Origin: an uncultured Oligoflexia bacterium | GTDB taxonomy: Bacteria; Bdellovibrionota; Bacteriovoracia; Bacteriovoracales; Bacteriovoracaceae | Assembly: GCA_937120495.1 (NCBI GenBank) | Contig: CAKZJW010000024.1 | Coordinates: forward strand, 1-64,000 | Reading direction: 5' to 3' | Length of the DNA stretch: 64,000 nucleotides | In this document: piece by piece, positions 50,932-60,600 of the stretch | Position numbering within the stretch: the first letter of the stretch is position 1 | Layout: each line of letters opens with the position of its first letter | Program-made: the position numbers and the translations under genes | The notes under the pieces: generated by a model | Databases searched by the model: none | Told to the model about the DNA's origin: nothing | The model's input: the letters and a program-made list of their open reading frames with translations, nothing else

Positions 50932-51643
50932 TTCTATGAGATCAAATATGATCGGGCCTATTGAAAAGGGCCTAGAGGCTGCAAGGATTCAAACTCCCAA
51001 GGTCGGAACTTATGAAGGTCACGATTTAAGGGTTTTACCTGAGTTTATTTCTTACAAAGCGGCTTTAATTAAAGAAAAGCTAATTTGGAGAAATATAAGT
51101 TTTTTAATGGGCCTTATGTTTTTACTTGTCGCGATCTTTAGTGGGGGGACAATTTCATCTTTAAATGAAAGATTAAGGTTAAAAGAGTATATCTCTTTAC
51201 CTGATTTCGTTGCTGTTAGTCCTCAGTCTATCTCTGATGAAGAAATTAAGGGCTTTGTAGAGGACTTTATAGACAAGCTTGGAAATTACAATGCATTGAA
51301 TGTTGAAAAGAACTATTTGAGACTTTCAACAAGTATGAGCAATAAGCTGCGCATGAAGTTTGAACTAGAAAGCTCCGATCTTATCAATTGGATTAAAGAA
51401 GAGAATGTTACAGAGACTTTACAATGTCGAAAAACTGAAATTGTAGAAGTTGATGGTGTTTACAAGGTTGTTGCATCTTGTTCCAAAGAAACTTATGTAA
51501 ATCGTGAGTTTCTTGGAGTTAAGGGGCAAATTATTGAAATGGAAGTTAAGCTCTTGCCGCCTAAAAAAGGAAAAAAACCTCTTCAAGTCTTCGATCTTCA
51601 AAGAATCACTCCCGAAGGGTTTAAGGCCAAAAATTCAAAGTAA
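50924..51643 (+). CDS. traE: TraE-family (VirB5/8-like) channel protein
   Basis: 239 residues from the ATG overlapping the preceding stop. A cytoplasmic N-terminal part, one membrane segment (ISFLMGLMFLLVAIFSGGTI) and a periplasmic domain with YISLPDFVAVSPQSISDEEIKGFVEDFI, LRLSTSMSNKLRMKFE and IEMEVKLLP, matching the TraE family. The open frame continues 60 codons upstream but that stretch overlaps the small gene. Part of the inner-membrane scaffold. Confidence 0.85.
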   Translation: MSSSMRSNMIGPIEKGLEAARIQTPKVGTYEGHDLRVLPEFISYKAALIKEKLIWRNISFLMGLMFLLVAIFSGGTISSLNERLRLKEYISLPDFVAVSPQSISDEEIKGFVEDFIDKLGNYNALNVEKNYLRLSTSMSNKLRMKFELESSDLINWIKEENVTETLQCRKTEIVEVDGVYKVVASCSKETYVNREFLGVKGQIIEMEVKLLPPKKGKKPLQVFDLQRITPEGFKAKNSK

Positions 51644-51670
51644 TTTATTAATTTTAATTAGGAGGTACTT

Positions 51671-52456
51671 ATTAGACACTCAATTGTCTTTTTGTTTCTG
51701 CTTGCGACGTTCTTGGGAGCGTCTCAAGCCTTGGCAAAAACTATTTATTATGGAGAGGGGCGAGAAACAGTAACGGTGGTCCAGAAAGAACCAACTATTT
51801 TTCGCTTTTCAAGTTCGGTAAAAACAATTTCAAAAACTGATGAATTTTCTATTTCGCCAGTAGATAAAGCTGATCCAGATTATTCAAAGTTAAAGGTTGT
51901 TGCTCATTTTAGAAAAAGTAAAAGCAAGATAGAGTTTATTTTGGATAACGGCGAGGTTGTTAAAATTTTGCTTGCAGTTGTTCCTGGCAATATGCCAAGT
52001 CAAACAGAGTCCATTTATGATTTTGAATCAAAAGACTCTCTTCTTGCTAGAAAGGATAAGCGAACATTTATATCTGAAATGGACTTGATGAAAGCAATGA
52101 TAAAAGGAAGTTTTGTTACTGGTTATAAAATTGAAAGCATGAATCGTGCTGTATGGACAAAAGCTAAGAAGTTTAAAGTAAAGTTATTAAAAGTGTATGT
52201 GGGAGAAGAGTTTAATGGCTACATCTTCAAGGTAACTAATACTTCGAGAAAACTAAAACGCTTAATTGATCTTTCTAAAATTAAAATGGGAAGGACGAAT
52301 CTAGCTGTTTTAGCACAAGTAGATAGAAAAGAGCTTCTTTCCTATTCGAAGAAAAGTAGCCGATCTACTTTACTGAGAATCGTTGCTAAACCTTCTGCTA
52401 TTTATAGCTATCTTCAAATTCCTGTTAGAGCAATTAGGAGGGGAAATGAAAGGTAA
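51671..52456 (+). CDS. traK: TraK-family secretin-like protein, probable AUU start
   Basis: 261 residues if translation starts at the ATT at 51671. The strong site AGGAGG (51660-51665) is 5 nt upstream and this start supplies the Arg-His n-region of a signal peptide (RHSIVFLFLLATFLGASQALA). The first conventional start, TTG 51692, lies 26 nt from the ribosome site and cuts the signal peptide. No ATG/GTG/TTG lies in frame between. The mature part is beta-rich with VVAHFRKSKSKIEFILDNGEVVKILLAVVPGN, as in TraK (VirB9 counterpart). Overlaps traB. Confidence 0.82.
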   Translation: MRHSIVFLFLLATFLGASQALAKTIYYGEGRETVTVVQKEPTIFRFSSSVKTISKTDEFSISPVDKADPDYSKLKVVAHFRKSKSKIEFILDNGEVVKILLAVVPGNMPSQTESIYDFESKDSLLARKDKRTFISEMDLMKAMIKGSFVTGYKIESMNRAVWTKAKKFKVKLLKVYVGEEFNGYIFKVTNTSRKLKRLIDLSKIKMGRTNLAVLAQVDRKELLSYSKKSSRSTLLRIVAKPSAIYSYLQIPVRAIRRGNER

Positions 52457-53630
52457 ACTCATTGAGAGCATTTCTCAAACTTTTGAGGAACTAAAGAGAA
52501 AGAATACAATTTTTGTTGTAATCGGAATCGTTTTAGTTTTTTTGATTAGCTATACGTTTATTGTTATCAGCTCTAGCCCGAGTAAAAAGATCGTCGTTGA
52601 GAATAATAGGGACAAGGGAAAGTATGAGCACTCTAGAGTACTAGGTGACTTTTCAAGTTCTGGATATAGAGGAAAAAATCGTATTTTTTCAAAAAAATTG
52701 AATAGTATGGCAAAAGGCCAAAAATCTATTACAGATTCTCTTTCAAGACTGGCTAAGAGGCTTGAGGAAATAGAGCTTCAAAGTCAAAAGGAAGAAGCTG
52801 AAAAGGAGAAAAAGGCTTTAGAAAAAGAAAAAACTGAGTCTAAAGTTGGAAATGTAACTTTTCACACATCAAGTGAAGAGTTTACTGCCAGTAAAGGAGA
52901 AATGATTAAGCATACTAAAAAGAAACTAAAAAAAATTAAGCGAAAAAGCAAAAGGTTAGTTGTTTCTTTTCCTGTTAAAGATAAAACCAAGAGGAAAAAG
53001 CTTGGAATTGTTCTACCGTCGGGAAGTTACGTTAAAGCAAAGCTTCTAACTGGTGTAGAAGTACCAGAAGGAAAGACCTATCCTGTTCTTGCTCAACTAG
53101 ATTATGCTTTTATTGCTCCAAGCAATACTAGGATTGATCTTTCAGGCTGTTTTCTAATTCTAAAGAGCACAGGTGATTTAAGTACAGAGTCGGTGCAGTT
53201 TCAAGCAACGAAACTTAGTTGTGTAAGCAAAAAAGGAATGATGTTTGAAAGAAAAGTTAATGGGTTTATTGCAGATAACAAAGATAGCAATTTTGCTGTA
53301 AAGGGAGAAGTTTTATCAAAGCAAGGACGAGTTGCAAGAATGGCACTTGTTTCTAGCATTGTTGAAAAAGCATCGACACTAATCTCTGGAGCAAAATCCG
53401 GAACGACTAAAGCTCTTGGCTCTAGTGGTGGGGATGCAGCTTCAATTGTTGCTAATTGGTATCTAAAACAAGCTCAAAGCTTGCTACCAACAATTAGAGT
53501 TGGGTCTGGTCAAGATATTTGGGTTGTTATGGCCGATAGAGTTGATTTGCCAACAGAGTATTTTAAACGAACAAAAAGGAGAAAAGGAAATGAAACTATT
53601 TACTCGTATTTTTCAAACATTCTTGATTAG
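52446..53630 (+). CDS. traB: TraB-family (VirB10-like) channel protein
   Basis: 394 residues from the ATG within the traK stop region. Cytoplasmic N-terminus, membrane segment (IFVVIGIVLVFLISYTFIV), a coiled coil (SLSRLAKRLEEIELQSQKEEAEKEKKALEK) and a C-terminal beta domain: GIVLPSGSYVKAKLLTGVEVP, PVLAQLDYAFIAPSNTRIDLSGCFLI, QARVA-like GRVARMALVSS and IWVVMADRVDLP. This is the TraB/VirB10 energy-transducing envelope-spanning subunit. Overlaps traV by 41 bp. Confidence 0.9.
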   Translation: MKGKLIESISQTFEELKRKNTIFVVIGIVLVFLISYTFIVISSSPSKKIVVENNRDKGKYEHSRVLGDFSSSGYRGKNRIFSKKLNSMAKGQKSITDSLSRLAKRLEEIELQSQKEEAEKEKKALEKEKTESKVGNVTFHTSSEEFTASKGEMIKHTKKKLKKIKRKSKRLVVSFPVKDKTKRKKLGIVLPSGSYVKAKLLTGVEVPEGKTYPVLAQLDYAFIAPSNTRIDLSGCFLILKSTGDLSTESVQFQATKLSCVSKKGMMFERKVNGFIADNKDSNFAVKGEVLSKQGRVARMALVSSIVEKASTLISGAKSGTTKALGSSGGDAASIVANWYLKQAQSLLPTIRVGSGQDIWVVMADRVDLPTEYFKRTKRRKGNETIYSYFSNILD

Positions 53631-53823
53631 TATTTTTATGATTTCATGTGCGCATAGAGAGCATAGTAATGAGTTAAGCCTAAGGTCTAATTATGATAAG
53701 GACTCGAAAAGAACTAGAGCAAAAACAACTGAGATTTATATCTTTCCCCATGAAATGCCAAGTGGAGATCGTTTTATGGGAGGCAGAGTTCATGCAATCA
53801 TAGAAAGGGAAAACTGGAAATAA
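53590..53823 (+). CDS. traV: TraV-like small lipoprotein
   Basis: 77 residues; signal peptide II with lipobox ISCAH (FQTFLISIFMISC). After the lipidated Cys only about 60 residues remain, smaller than F TraV (about 170). Position between traB and traC is that of traV, the VirB7-like outer-membrane anchor. The C-terminal PHEMPSGDRFMGGRVHAIIE is beta-prone. Start chosen because AAAGG precedes the ATG at good distance; an upstream in-frame start would not give a signal peptide. Confidence 0.7.
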   Translation: MKLFTRIFQTFLISIFMISCAHREHSNELSLRSNYDKDSKRTRAKTTEIYIFPHEMPSGDRFMGGRVHAIIERENWK

Positions 53824-53877
53824 TAGAAGCGATTCGCGTTTCTATTTCAACTTAAATCTAACATTGTGAGGTGTGTA

Positions 53878-56439
53878 TTGAAGAATCAAGAAATTCTTGA
53901 TGAAGGACTAGTATCGACTAGTTTGTTCAGTAAGGCATTATTTCAAAGGCCCGAGTCTTTGAGTAAGTATTTGCCTTATGAAAAATTTATTAAAAAACAC
54001 AAAATATTTTTGTTAAAGGATGGCTCTTTTGGGGCTATCTTTAAAATGGATCTTTTAGAGCATGAAACTATGTCAGCTCAAGAAATCATTGATAGTGTGG
54101 AGTCTTTAAAGTCATGGTTCCACTTACCTACAAATTGTACTTTCCAAGTTTCATTCGATCAGTCTTATGTTTCTAGGCTTGATCGAAGATGGGAAGAGAT
54201 GAGAACTACTTATAAATATCCCCATAGTGTTTCAAAAATCTTATTTGAAGAAAAGTTAAAGAAGCTAAGACTTGCAAAAGGGGAGCAGAGATCAATGGAG
54301 CGTAAGGCATATATCTCTATTCGTTATTACCCTGACTATATTGGAAAGACAGGTTGTTATAAGGAGCTATTTAAAAAAGGTGAATATGTACTTTTTGAGC
54401 AGACAAAAGAATTTGTTAGAGAACTGAAAACGTTTAGTTCTATTTTAAAAACTTTTAAGATGAACTCAAAAGTTAATCTTTCTCAAGTTGATGCAAACGA
54501 ATTGGTAGAGTATCTAAGAAAGTGTTTTAATCCAAAGACATTTTATAAAAGAGAATTTGCAAAGTTTAATGACAATCTTTCAATTAGTGAGCAGATCATT
54601 TATAACTTTCCAATTCTTGATTACTCTGGAATTGAAAGGGAAAAAGTTAAAAGTCGGACTCTATCATTAAAGACAGCTCCATCTTTTGCATACTCGGGTG
54701 GTATGAGTTATTTTTTAAAGCTTAACATCCCTTATACAATTTCTATGAACTTTAGTTTTCCAACAAGTCGAAAGATAAATGGATTTTTTAACTTTAAACA
54801 TACTTTACTTGAAAAAGCCGTTAGTGAATCAGCAAAAAGACAGTTAGGAGAAATTAAAGAAGTTCAAAAGTCATTGGCACATGGTGATCGTTGTCTGCAT
54901 TTAACCTTTAATATAACGATTGAAGGAGGTACAGAAGATGAATTAGACGATATGGAAAGAGAGATCGCCAAGATTTTCAACGAAGATCTTTCATGTGAAA
55001 TTATTCGAGAAGATGATATTGGACTAGGGCTGTTTTTAAACGGACTCCCATTAAACTACACTGTTAAGTCTGATCTATCAGCAGCGAGGTTTATTAGAAT
55101 CCTTCGCTCTGATGCGATTAAGTTCTTACCTATTTTTGATTCTTTTAGAGCTGAAATGATGAATAAGCCGCAGGGTATTTATCTTTCAAGAGAAAAGAAT
55201 ATAGTTCCTTTCTCTTTACCTAAGGGACATTCTGTTGTCGTAGCAGACACTGGATCAGGAAAAAGTAATTTTATTGTTGATTGTGTTCAAGCTTCAAAGC
55301 TAGAAGAGGTAGAGCCTTTAATTTTTGTTATAGATCGTAAATCAAGTTATGAGATGATAACTCCAAACTTTGATGGCGATTTAACAATCTTTAATCCTAC
55401 TGAGGATATGCCATTTTCACCGTTTAGAGGTGTTTATGATGAGCAGAAGATAACTTTTTTAACAAAGTTAATAGTGACGGCGGTTAAGTTAAGTTCTCCT
55501 AAGTTTGATGTTGAAAGTGAGCATATATCAGCAATTAATAAAGCCCTAAAGCTAGCATATTTAAGTAAGAGTAAAAAGTTAGGACTTGTTTATCAAGACG
55601 GTGACCTTGTAAAGATGAATGAAGAGGAGATTGAGCTAGAGTTGTCGATGGATGATGTTATTGCTGAACTAGCAAGTCTTACTTCACTTAAAGAGTTTGA
55701 AAAGCTTGAATCTGAAATTGAAATACTTTTGAATAAGCTTAAACCTTTTTATGGTGATGGGTTATATGCGAAGTACTTTAGAGAAAGTAACTTAAAGAAA
55801 AAAACAAAACAAACTTTGTTTTATGCTTATGACTTAGATGCTCTTTCTACAGATGAAACCTTGCAGTCTCTTATGACAATGAGTGTAATTGAAGAGATCA
55901 GGCAAACAATACGGCTACCAGAGAATGAAGGAAGAGGCGGTTATATTGTGATTGAAGAACTTGGAATGTTTGGAAGAGACAATAAAGAAGCTTCTAATTT
56001 TATTATTGATGCGGCCGAAACTTTTAGAAAACTTGGTTACTACTTAATTGCATTAACACCAAGAGTTTCTAATTACTTTGAACTTGATGTTGGTAAAGCA
56101 ATGTGGGCTTTATCTACAAATTATATTTTCTTACAAATGAAAGAAGATGATGTGGATTTTATTTTAAATAATTCCAATGTTTTAGATGAGGCCACAGCTC
56201 CCATTGTAAAATCTTTAAGAACAGTAGCAGGAGAATATGCAGATGTCTTTTATGTGAATAAGACTAAGACGATTAAAGGAGCATTTCGCTATATTCAAAC
56301 AATTTTAGATCACTGGCTTGCACCAACTAATAGTCTTGAAGCAAAAGAGGCGAGAAAGGCTAGAAAGAAGTTTGGCCAGCACAAATGGCAAGCACTGGAA
56401 TATTTAGCGAAAACTTTTCCTCAAGGAATAAAAGCGTGA
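53878..56439 (+). CDS. traC: TraC/VirB4-family conjugation ATPase
   Basis: 853 residues from the TTG at 53878, preceded by GTGAGG; a GTG at 53866 is an alternative. The N-terminal TraC domain (FGAIFKMDLLEHETMS, FQVSFDQSYVSRL) leads to the AAA+ part: Walker A DTGSGKSNF (about residue 456), FVIDRKSSYEM, Walker B IVIEELGMFGRDN and LGYYLIALTPRVSNYF. It powers pilus assembly and substrate transfer. Its stop overlaps the start of the next gene. Confidence 0.93.
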   Translation: MKNQEILDEGLVSTSLFSKALFQRPESLSKYLPYEKFIKKHKIFLLKDGSFGAIFKMDLLEHETMSAQEIIDSVESLKSWFHLPTNCTFQVSFDQSYVSRLDRRWEEMRTTYKYPHSVSKILFEEKLKKLRLAKGEQRSMERKAYISIRYYPDYIGKTGCYKELFKKGEYVLFEQTKEFVRELKTFSSILKTFKMNSKVNLSQVDANELVEYLRKCFNPKTFYKREFAKFNDNLSISEQIIYNFPILDYSGIEREKVKSRTLSLKTAPSFAYSGGMSYFLKLNIPYTISMNFSFPTSRKINGFFNFKHTLLEKAVSESAKRQLGEIKEVQKSLAHGDRCLHLTFNITIEGGTEDELDDMEREIAKIFNEDLSCEIIREDDIGLGLFLNGLPLNYTVKSDLSAARFIRILRSDAIKFLPIFDSFRAEMMNKPQGIYLSREKNIVPFSLPKGHSVVVADTGSGKSNFIVDCVQASKLEEVEPLIFVIDRKSSYEMITPNFDGDLTIFNPTEDMPFSPFRGVYDEQKITFLTKLIVTAVKLSSPKFDVESEHISAINKALKLAYLSKSKKLGLVYQDGDLVKMNEEEIELELSMDDVIAELASLTSLKEFEKLESEIEILLNKLKPFYGDGLYAKYFRESNLKKKTKQTLFYAYDLDALSTDETLQSLMTMSVIEEIRQTIRLPENEGRGGYIVIEELGMFGRDNKEASNFIIDAAETFRKLGYYLIALTPRVSNYFELDVGKAMWALSTNYIFLQMKEDDVDFILNNSNVLDEATAPIVKSLRTVAGEYADVFYVNKTKTIKGAFRYIQTILDHWLAPTNSLEAKEARKARKKFGQHKWQALEYLAKTFPQGIKA

Positions 56440-57764
56440 GATTGTTTATATCTCTTGCCCTATTAGTAGCACTTTTAAAACCTAATATAAGTGTAGGGCA
56501 AGATTGGAGCCGTAAACATTCGATAAAGCTTTCTCCTAGTGATTATCTGTTAAAGGATCGCGGAGATCGAAGTGATCCTATTTTTGAAAATAGGCCAACA
56601 ATTGAACTTGGAGCAAATTTAGGTATTGGCTCTGATTGTGGAAAAGTAAACTTTAGTAGCACACTCAAAGCAACTTTAAAGAACCTTTTAGGATCTAAGA
56701 AGTACTTTGAAAAAGTCGGAATGGATATTTTGGCGGCAAGCCCTATGCTTTTGACATGTTATTTCTCTCCGACTTGGTGTTCAATTTTAAAGTCTACAAG
56801 GATGGATGCAAACTTTCTTTCATCAATGAGATTAGATCAATGTGCTTTGATTGATAAATACACAGACAGTAGAACAGATGATTTTTACCGAGAAAGGCAA
56901 GAGTGCGTACATAAGGCAATTCAGCAAAATGGAGGAAATATGGAAGAAGCAATGCAAGAATGTAAAAATGGCAATGTTTGGAAATATAACCTCAGTGATT
57001 GGGCTGGAAACGGTGGACGAAAGGTAAGTGAAAATAAGCTTCTTGAGTCTTCGGCAAAGTGGGCCGGGATTAAAGGAAGTGAGGGAGAAAAGACATTAAA
57101 TCTTTTAAAGTCATTAGTTGGAGAGACGATTATTTCAAAAGGTCGTGTATCTGTTGATTATGGGCCTAAAAAGTTTGGCATAACTCCGAGAACTCATTTT
57201 CTTGGATTAAAAAAGGTCACTCATGAATTGTTATGTGAAAAACTTTTAAAGAAAGTTGAAGCCAAAGGAACCGCTCAAAGCTTTTCTAAAACTGTTACAG
57301 ACGAAGAGTTAAAAGAGATAAGTGGAGACTCTAAAAGTCTTCTTTTAGATAGGCAAACGGTGAGATCAATAGCGTTCATGCCATATCATAAAAGAAAAAT
57401 GATATGTCGAAAGCTTTCAAGTGCAATTGCGACAACACGTTTTGCCAGTGAGATGAATAAAACCCTTGATGTTCTTCATTTAGCAGCACAAAACCCTAAT
57501 CTTCCAGAGAAAAGAAAGAAGGAAGTTATTCAAAAAAGAAATTCATTGCATGAGTCTGTAAAACTTACGATGGAACTATATGAACAAAAAAACAGTCCGT
57601 TAAACAAAGTTTTATCCCAGATTAATGAGCAGGGAATAAAGCTGATTGATGAAGCGACAAAAGAGAGTCTTGGTGGTGATGTTAACTCTTTAAATCAGAG
57701 GAAAGTTGAATCTTTATTTTGGGATTGTGCAGATGGAATCATGTGCAAACAAGGAGGTCGATAG
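56436..57764 (+). CDS. TraH-like (ICE PFL_4711-type) periplasmic conjugation protein
   Basis: 442 residues from the GTG at 56436 (AAGGA 8 nt upstream, TraC stop overlapped), giving signal peptide LFISLALLVALLKPNISVGQ. Recognisable pieces: LGANLGIGSDCGKVNFSSTL, MDILAASPMLLTCYFSPTWCSIL, SMRLDQCALID (Cys-containing), then YNLSDWAGNGG and later CEKLLKK. The Cys-rich N-terminal pattern recalls the TraH/PFL_4711 family of mating-pair stabilisation proteins; the match is by pattern, so the name is tentative. It sits directly ahead of the TraG-like gene, as traH often does. Confidence 0.65.
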   Translation: MRLFISLALLVALLKPNISVGQDWSRKHSIKLSPSDYLLKDRGDRSDPIFENRPTIELGANLGIGSDCGKVNFSSTLKATLKNLLGSKKYFEKVGMDILAASPMLLTCYFSPTWCSILKSTRMDANFLSSMRLDQCALIDKYTDSRTDDFYRERQECVHKAIQQNGGNMEEAMQECKNGNVWKYNLSDWAGNGGRKVSENKLLESSAKWAGIKGSEGEKTLNLLKSLVGETIISKGRVSVDYGPKKFGITPRTHFLGLKKVTHELLCEKLLKKVEAKGTAQSFSKTVTDEELKEISGDSKSLLLDRQTVRSIAFMPYHKRKMICRKLSSAIATTRFASEMNKTLDVLHLAAQNPNLPEKRKKEVIQKRNSLHESVKLTMELYEQKNSPLNKVLSQINEQGIKLIDEATKESLGGDVNSLNQRKVESLFWDCADGIMCKQGGR

Positions 57765-59276
57765 ATGTATTCACATACAGCTTATGAAGCTTTTTATGTT
57801 TACCTTGGATTAGCTTTACAGGGCAAAATAACAGAGATTATCGTATCAGAAGCCTTCTTTAAGGGACTGATACTAATGATTTTTGCTGTAGTCTTTTTTG
57901 TTACAGCTCTAAAGTTCTTTTCAAAATATCTGCCGCCAACTTTGATACAAAGAAAGCCTGTACCTCTTTCAAAATTTGTGAAAGTGGTAGCTTCTCTCTT
58001 TTTAGGGTTATCTTTACTTAAGATGGGTACAAGTACAAAGCTTTTGAGTTATTCAAATAAGTCGTGGCACGACAACACCTATGTAGAGAAGAATATGAAA
58101 ACAACTACTGAAACTCATAAAGTAAGCTACGTTTTTGATATCCTAAGTCGTACTAGTGAAGAAGTAAGCTATATGTTCTCAAAGGTTATTGATAAACTTA
58201 TGAGTCGAACACATTCTCAACTAGAGGCCCCAAATTTCTTTTATAAAGCAGTCCTTTATTCAAGCTCTGCTACGATAGAGAACCCTGAGATCAAATCTCA
58301 AATTGGTCGATATACTGAGAATTGTTTAGATCAAGTATTACCTTTAATGGGGGATGATATTGTTCGCAGTAAGTTAGATGGCTTCTTTTTTAATTCGACA
58401 GGAGCTTTAGATGACAAATTAAACTCAATTGACCTTGAATCAAGAAAGTTTGGGCCAATAGGTTATGACTATACTTGCCTAGATCTAAAGGAAGAACTAA
58501 GAGAGAACTTTATTGATTACTCATTTAGTAAGAATCAAAGCTTTTTAGAACTTGTTGAAGAAGGTAGGAGAGGAAATCCATTTAAGTATGATTCGTGGAA
58601 AAACCTTCATGCATCTAATCTATTGGTAAACCATTTTCTAGATCAAAAAGAAGTTGGGCTTGGAATCCAAAAAGGATCACAGCTTCCAACAACAAGCGGA
58701 AGGGTATTTCAGTATTTGAATAAAGTATGGGGGATGGACACTATTCTTAGTTTTTTTGGTTTGAAAGAACTTCATGGAGCAAGTCTGGCTGCAAAAAGAA
58801 GCCAAGAGTTTAGTGAGCTTTTAACTCGTGCGCCACACTTACAAGGAGCAGTAAAATTATTCTTGATAGCTTGTTTTCCTCTTTTAGTGTTCATCGTTGT
58901 CGCAGGGAAATGGAAGTGGTTAGTCTATTACTTTGCAGTTTACTTGTCGGTGTTGTTGTGGACACCGATTTGGACATTACTTTATCACATTGTGACAAAT
59001 ATTCATTTGGCGACAGGAACGATGGAAGATTTTGGGCGGCTTTATGACGGTATAAGTCTTTATTCGTCAAAGGTTCTGAGTTCAAGGATTTACTACATGT
59101 ACTCTGTGTATTCATGGTTGCAGATAACACTCGGCCCACTTTTTACAGGCCTTTGTTTGTATTTTCTAAGGCCAATGCTATCAGATACAGAGAGTGAGAA
59201 AGCTCCTGAGTTTGTTAGTGATGCTGTGAGTGCTGGAGGTAAAGCGGTGTCTGCTGCGAAGTTTGTTGGAGTATAA
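57765..59276 (+). CDS. TraG N-terminal-domain-like membrane protein
   Basis: 503 residues, start fixed by AGGAGG upstream. Membrane segments at about 20-60 and 70-90 (FKGLILMIFAVVFFVTALKFF, VVASLFLGLSLLKMG), a large extracytoplasmic region of about 260 residues with two Cys pairs, then C-terminal membrane segments (AVKLFLIACFPLLVFIVVAG, WLVYYFAVYLSVLLWTPIWTLLYHI, WLQITLGPLFTGLCLYF). The layout is that of TraG, minus the large C-terminal periplasmic domain. F TraG acts in pilus formation and aggregate stabilisation. End of the operon's channel genes. Confidence 0.8.
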   Translation: MYSHTAYEAFYVYLGLALQGKITEIIVSEAFFKGLILMIFAVVFFVTALKFFSKYLPPTLIQRKPVPLSKFVKVVASLFLGLSLLKMGTSTKLLSYSNKSWHDNTYVEKNMKTTTETHKVSYVFDILSRTSEEVSYMFSKVIDKLMSRTHSQLEAPNFFYKAVLYSSSATIENPEIKSQIGRYTENCLDQVLPLMGDDIVRSKLDGFFFNSTGALDDKLNSIDLESRKFGPIGYDYTCLDLKEELRENFIDYSFSKNQSFLELVEEGRRGNPFKYDSWKNLHASNLLVNHFLDQKEVGLGIQKGSQLPTTSGRVFQYLNKVWGMDTILSFFGLKELHGASLAAKRSQEFSELLTRAPHLQGAVKLFLIACFPLLVFIVVAGKWKWLVYYFAVYLSVLLWTPIWTLLYHIVTNIHLATGTMEDFGRLYDGISLYSSKVLSSRIYYMYSVYSWLQITLGPLFTGLCLYFLRPMLSDTESEKAPEFVSDAVSAGGKAVSAAKFVGV

Positions 59277-59298
59277 AAATTAAAAATGGAGATTAAAA

Positions 59299-60024
59299 AT
59301 GAATAAAGAAGAGAAAAAAATAACAGCATTATATGCGCGTACATCAACTTTAATGCAGGCTTCTGGCCTAGACGCTCAGATTAGAGCACTTAGAAGATAC
59401 TGTTCTGCAAATGAAATTTCAGACTATGTCATCTATGAAGATGATGGTATCTCTGGTACTAAAGCATCAAGGCCAGCACTTGATAGAATGATGAAAGATG
59501 TAAAGGAAGGTAAGATTGAAAAAGTTATTGTATACTCATTTTCAAGGTATGCCCGATCGACAACTCACTTATTACAAGCACTGGAAACTTTCAAATCTTT
59601 AGGTGTTGCTTTTGTAAGCACTACTGAAAATTTAGATACAAATACGCCGCTCGGTGTGGCGATTTTTTCGATCATTTCTAGCATTTCTCAACTTGAAAGG
59701 GACCTAATTTCAGAAAGAGTGCGGAATGGACTGAAGGCTGCAATTGAACGTGGAGTAAAAGTTGGGAGGAAAAAAACTAGGCCTTCTCAACTGATTAGAA
59801 CTCTAAGAAAGTCAGGATTAACGTATAGACGAATATCTGAAATAGCAGGAACCAGTCAGGGAAGTGTAAGTCTAGAGATGAGAGAATGGGAAAAAGAAAT
59901 CGCTGAAAATAGAGAAACTATTTATGAAGGAGATATTCCTATACCGGCGGAAGAAGATGAAAGCACTGAGAAAAATGAAGAGATAATTGGAGAACTTAAG
60001 CCAATTGAAACTGTTCGCTTTTAA
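59299..60024 (+). CDS. serine recombinase (resolvase/invertase family)
   Basis: 241 residues. Catalytic Ser16 in YARTSTLMQ, then IYEDDGISGTKASRPALDRMM, VIVYSFSRYARSTTHLLQALE (the SR.ARS helix), SIISSISQLERDLISERVRNGLKAA (E helix) and a C-terminal HTH (IRTLRKSGLTYRRISEIAGTSQGSV). It is small, a resolvase/invertase and not a large serine integrase, so more likely resolves multimers or inverts a segment than mediates integration into a tRNA gene. It starts 22 bp after the TraG-like gene. Confidence 0.92.
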   Translation: MNKEEKKITALYARTSTLMQASGLDAQIRALRRYCSANEISDYVIYEDDGISGTKASRPALDRMMKDVKEGKIEKVIVYSFSRYARSTTHLLQALETFKSLGVAFVSTTENLDTNTPLGVAIFSIISSISQLERDLISERVRNGLKAAIERGVKVGRKKTRPSQLIRTLRKSGLTYRRISEIAGTSQGSVSLEMREWEKEIAENRETIYEGDIPIPAEEDESTEKNEEIIGELKPIETVRF

Positions 60025-60112
60025 TTTATTTGGGATTGATTGAGAGTATTCTAGAGGAACTTTTTGATGTAAACAGCGTAAAGTATTGAATATATAGTGG
60101 CCTGTCTAAACA

Positions 60113-60126
60113 ATTTACATGTAAAT
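60113..60126. promoter_or_regulatory. perfect 14-bp palindrome between recombinase and small exported protein
   Basis: ATTTACATGTAAAT in the otherwise gene-free stretch 60025-60246, about 90 bp after the recombinase stop. A related TGTAAA lies at 60069. It could be an operator or part of the recombination site of the serine recombinase. No distinct promoter elements were assigned. Confidence 0.5.
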
Positions 60127-60246
60127 AATACCTATACTGGAATTGAGCGTTGAGTTAAGTTGGTTTTGCACATAATATTACGGAAAAGAATATTAACGGT
60201 TTAAAAAGAACCATTAGTTTGATGAGTTTATCTCAAAGGATAAGTT

Positions 60247-60429
60247 ATGAAGAAGTTATTAATTGGATTAATTGCTATTACTTCAACTTTAAGCTTCGCA
60301 AATGCAGGAGTTTATTGCAAGGGAAACAGCTTGATGGATTTAAAAACTAGTGATCACTTAAGAACTATTTATAAATATCTTGGTGATGAAATGAGTTGCA
60401 AAGACTTAGTGAAGAATGCAAAACTCTAG
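60247..60429 (+). CDS. small exported protein
   Basis: 60 residues, clear signal peptide (KLLIGLIAITSTLSFANA) leaving a mature peptide of about 40 residues with two Cys (GVYCKG and EMSCKDLV), which may form a disulfide. AAAGGATA upstream. No family recognised. Monocistronic, with its own terminator. Small exported proteins next to transfer genes sometimes serve exclusion or surface roles; that is speculation here. Confidence 0.7.
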   Translation: MKKLLIGLIAITSTLSFANAGVYCKGNSLMDLKTSDHLRTIYKYLGDEMSCKDLVKNAKL

Positions 60430-60475
60430 TTTTATGAGTTAGAACTACACATCAAATTCAGTAAAAGAAAAATAT

Positions 60476-60502
60476 AGAGAGCATCGTTGATGCTCTCTTT
60501 TT
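60476..60502 (+). terminator. Rho-independent terminator
   Basis: Perfect 10-bp stem AGAGAGCATC / GATGCTCTCT with GTT loop, followed by TTTTT. Ends the transcript of the small exported protein. Confidence 0.9.
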
Positions 60503-60600
60503 ATATTTAGAGTTTATTGGCAGAGATAAGCTTTAAATTCACTTTATAAGCTTTGATATCGAGTGTGGTACAAACTCAAGAGTTGTTTTCGGGGGATTGG

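Noticed and set aside
60024-60246. res site for the serine recombinase
   Set aside because: Only one 14-bp palindrome is evident; the multiple subsites expected of a res site could not be identified.
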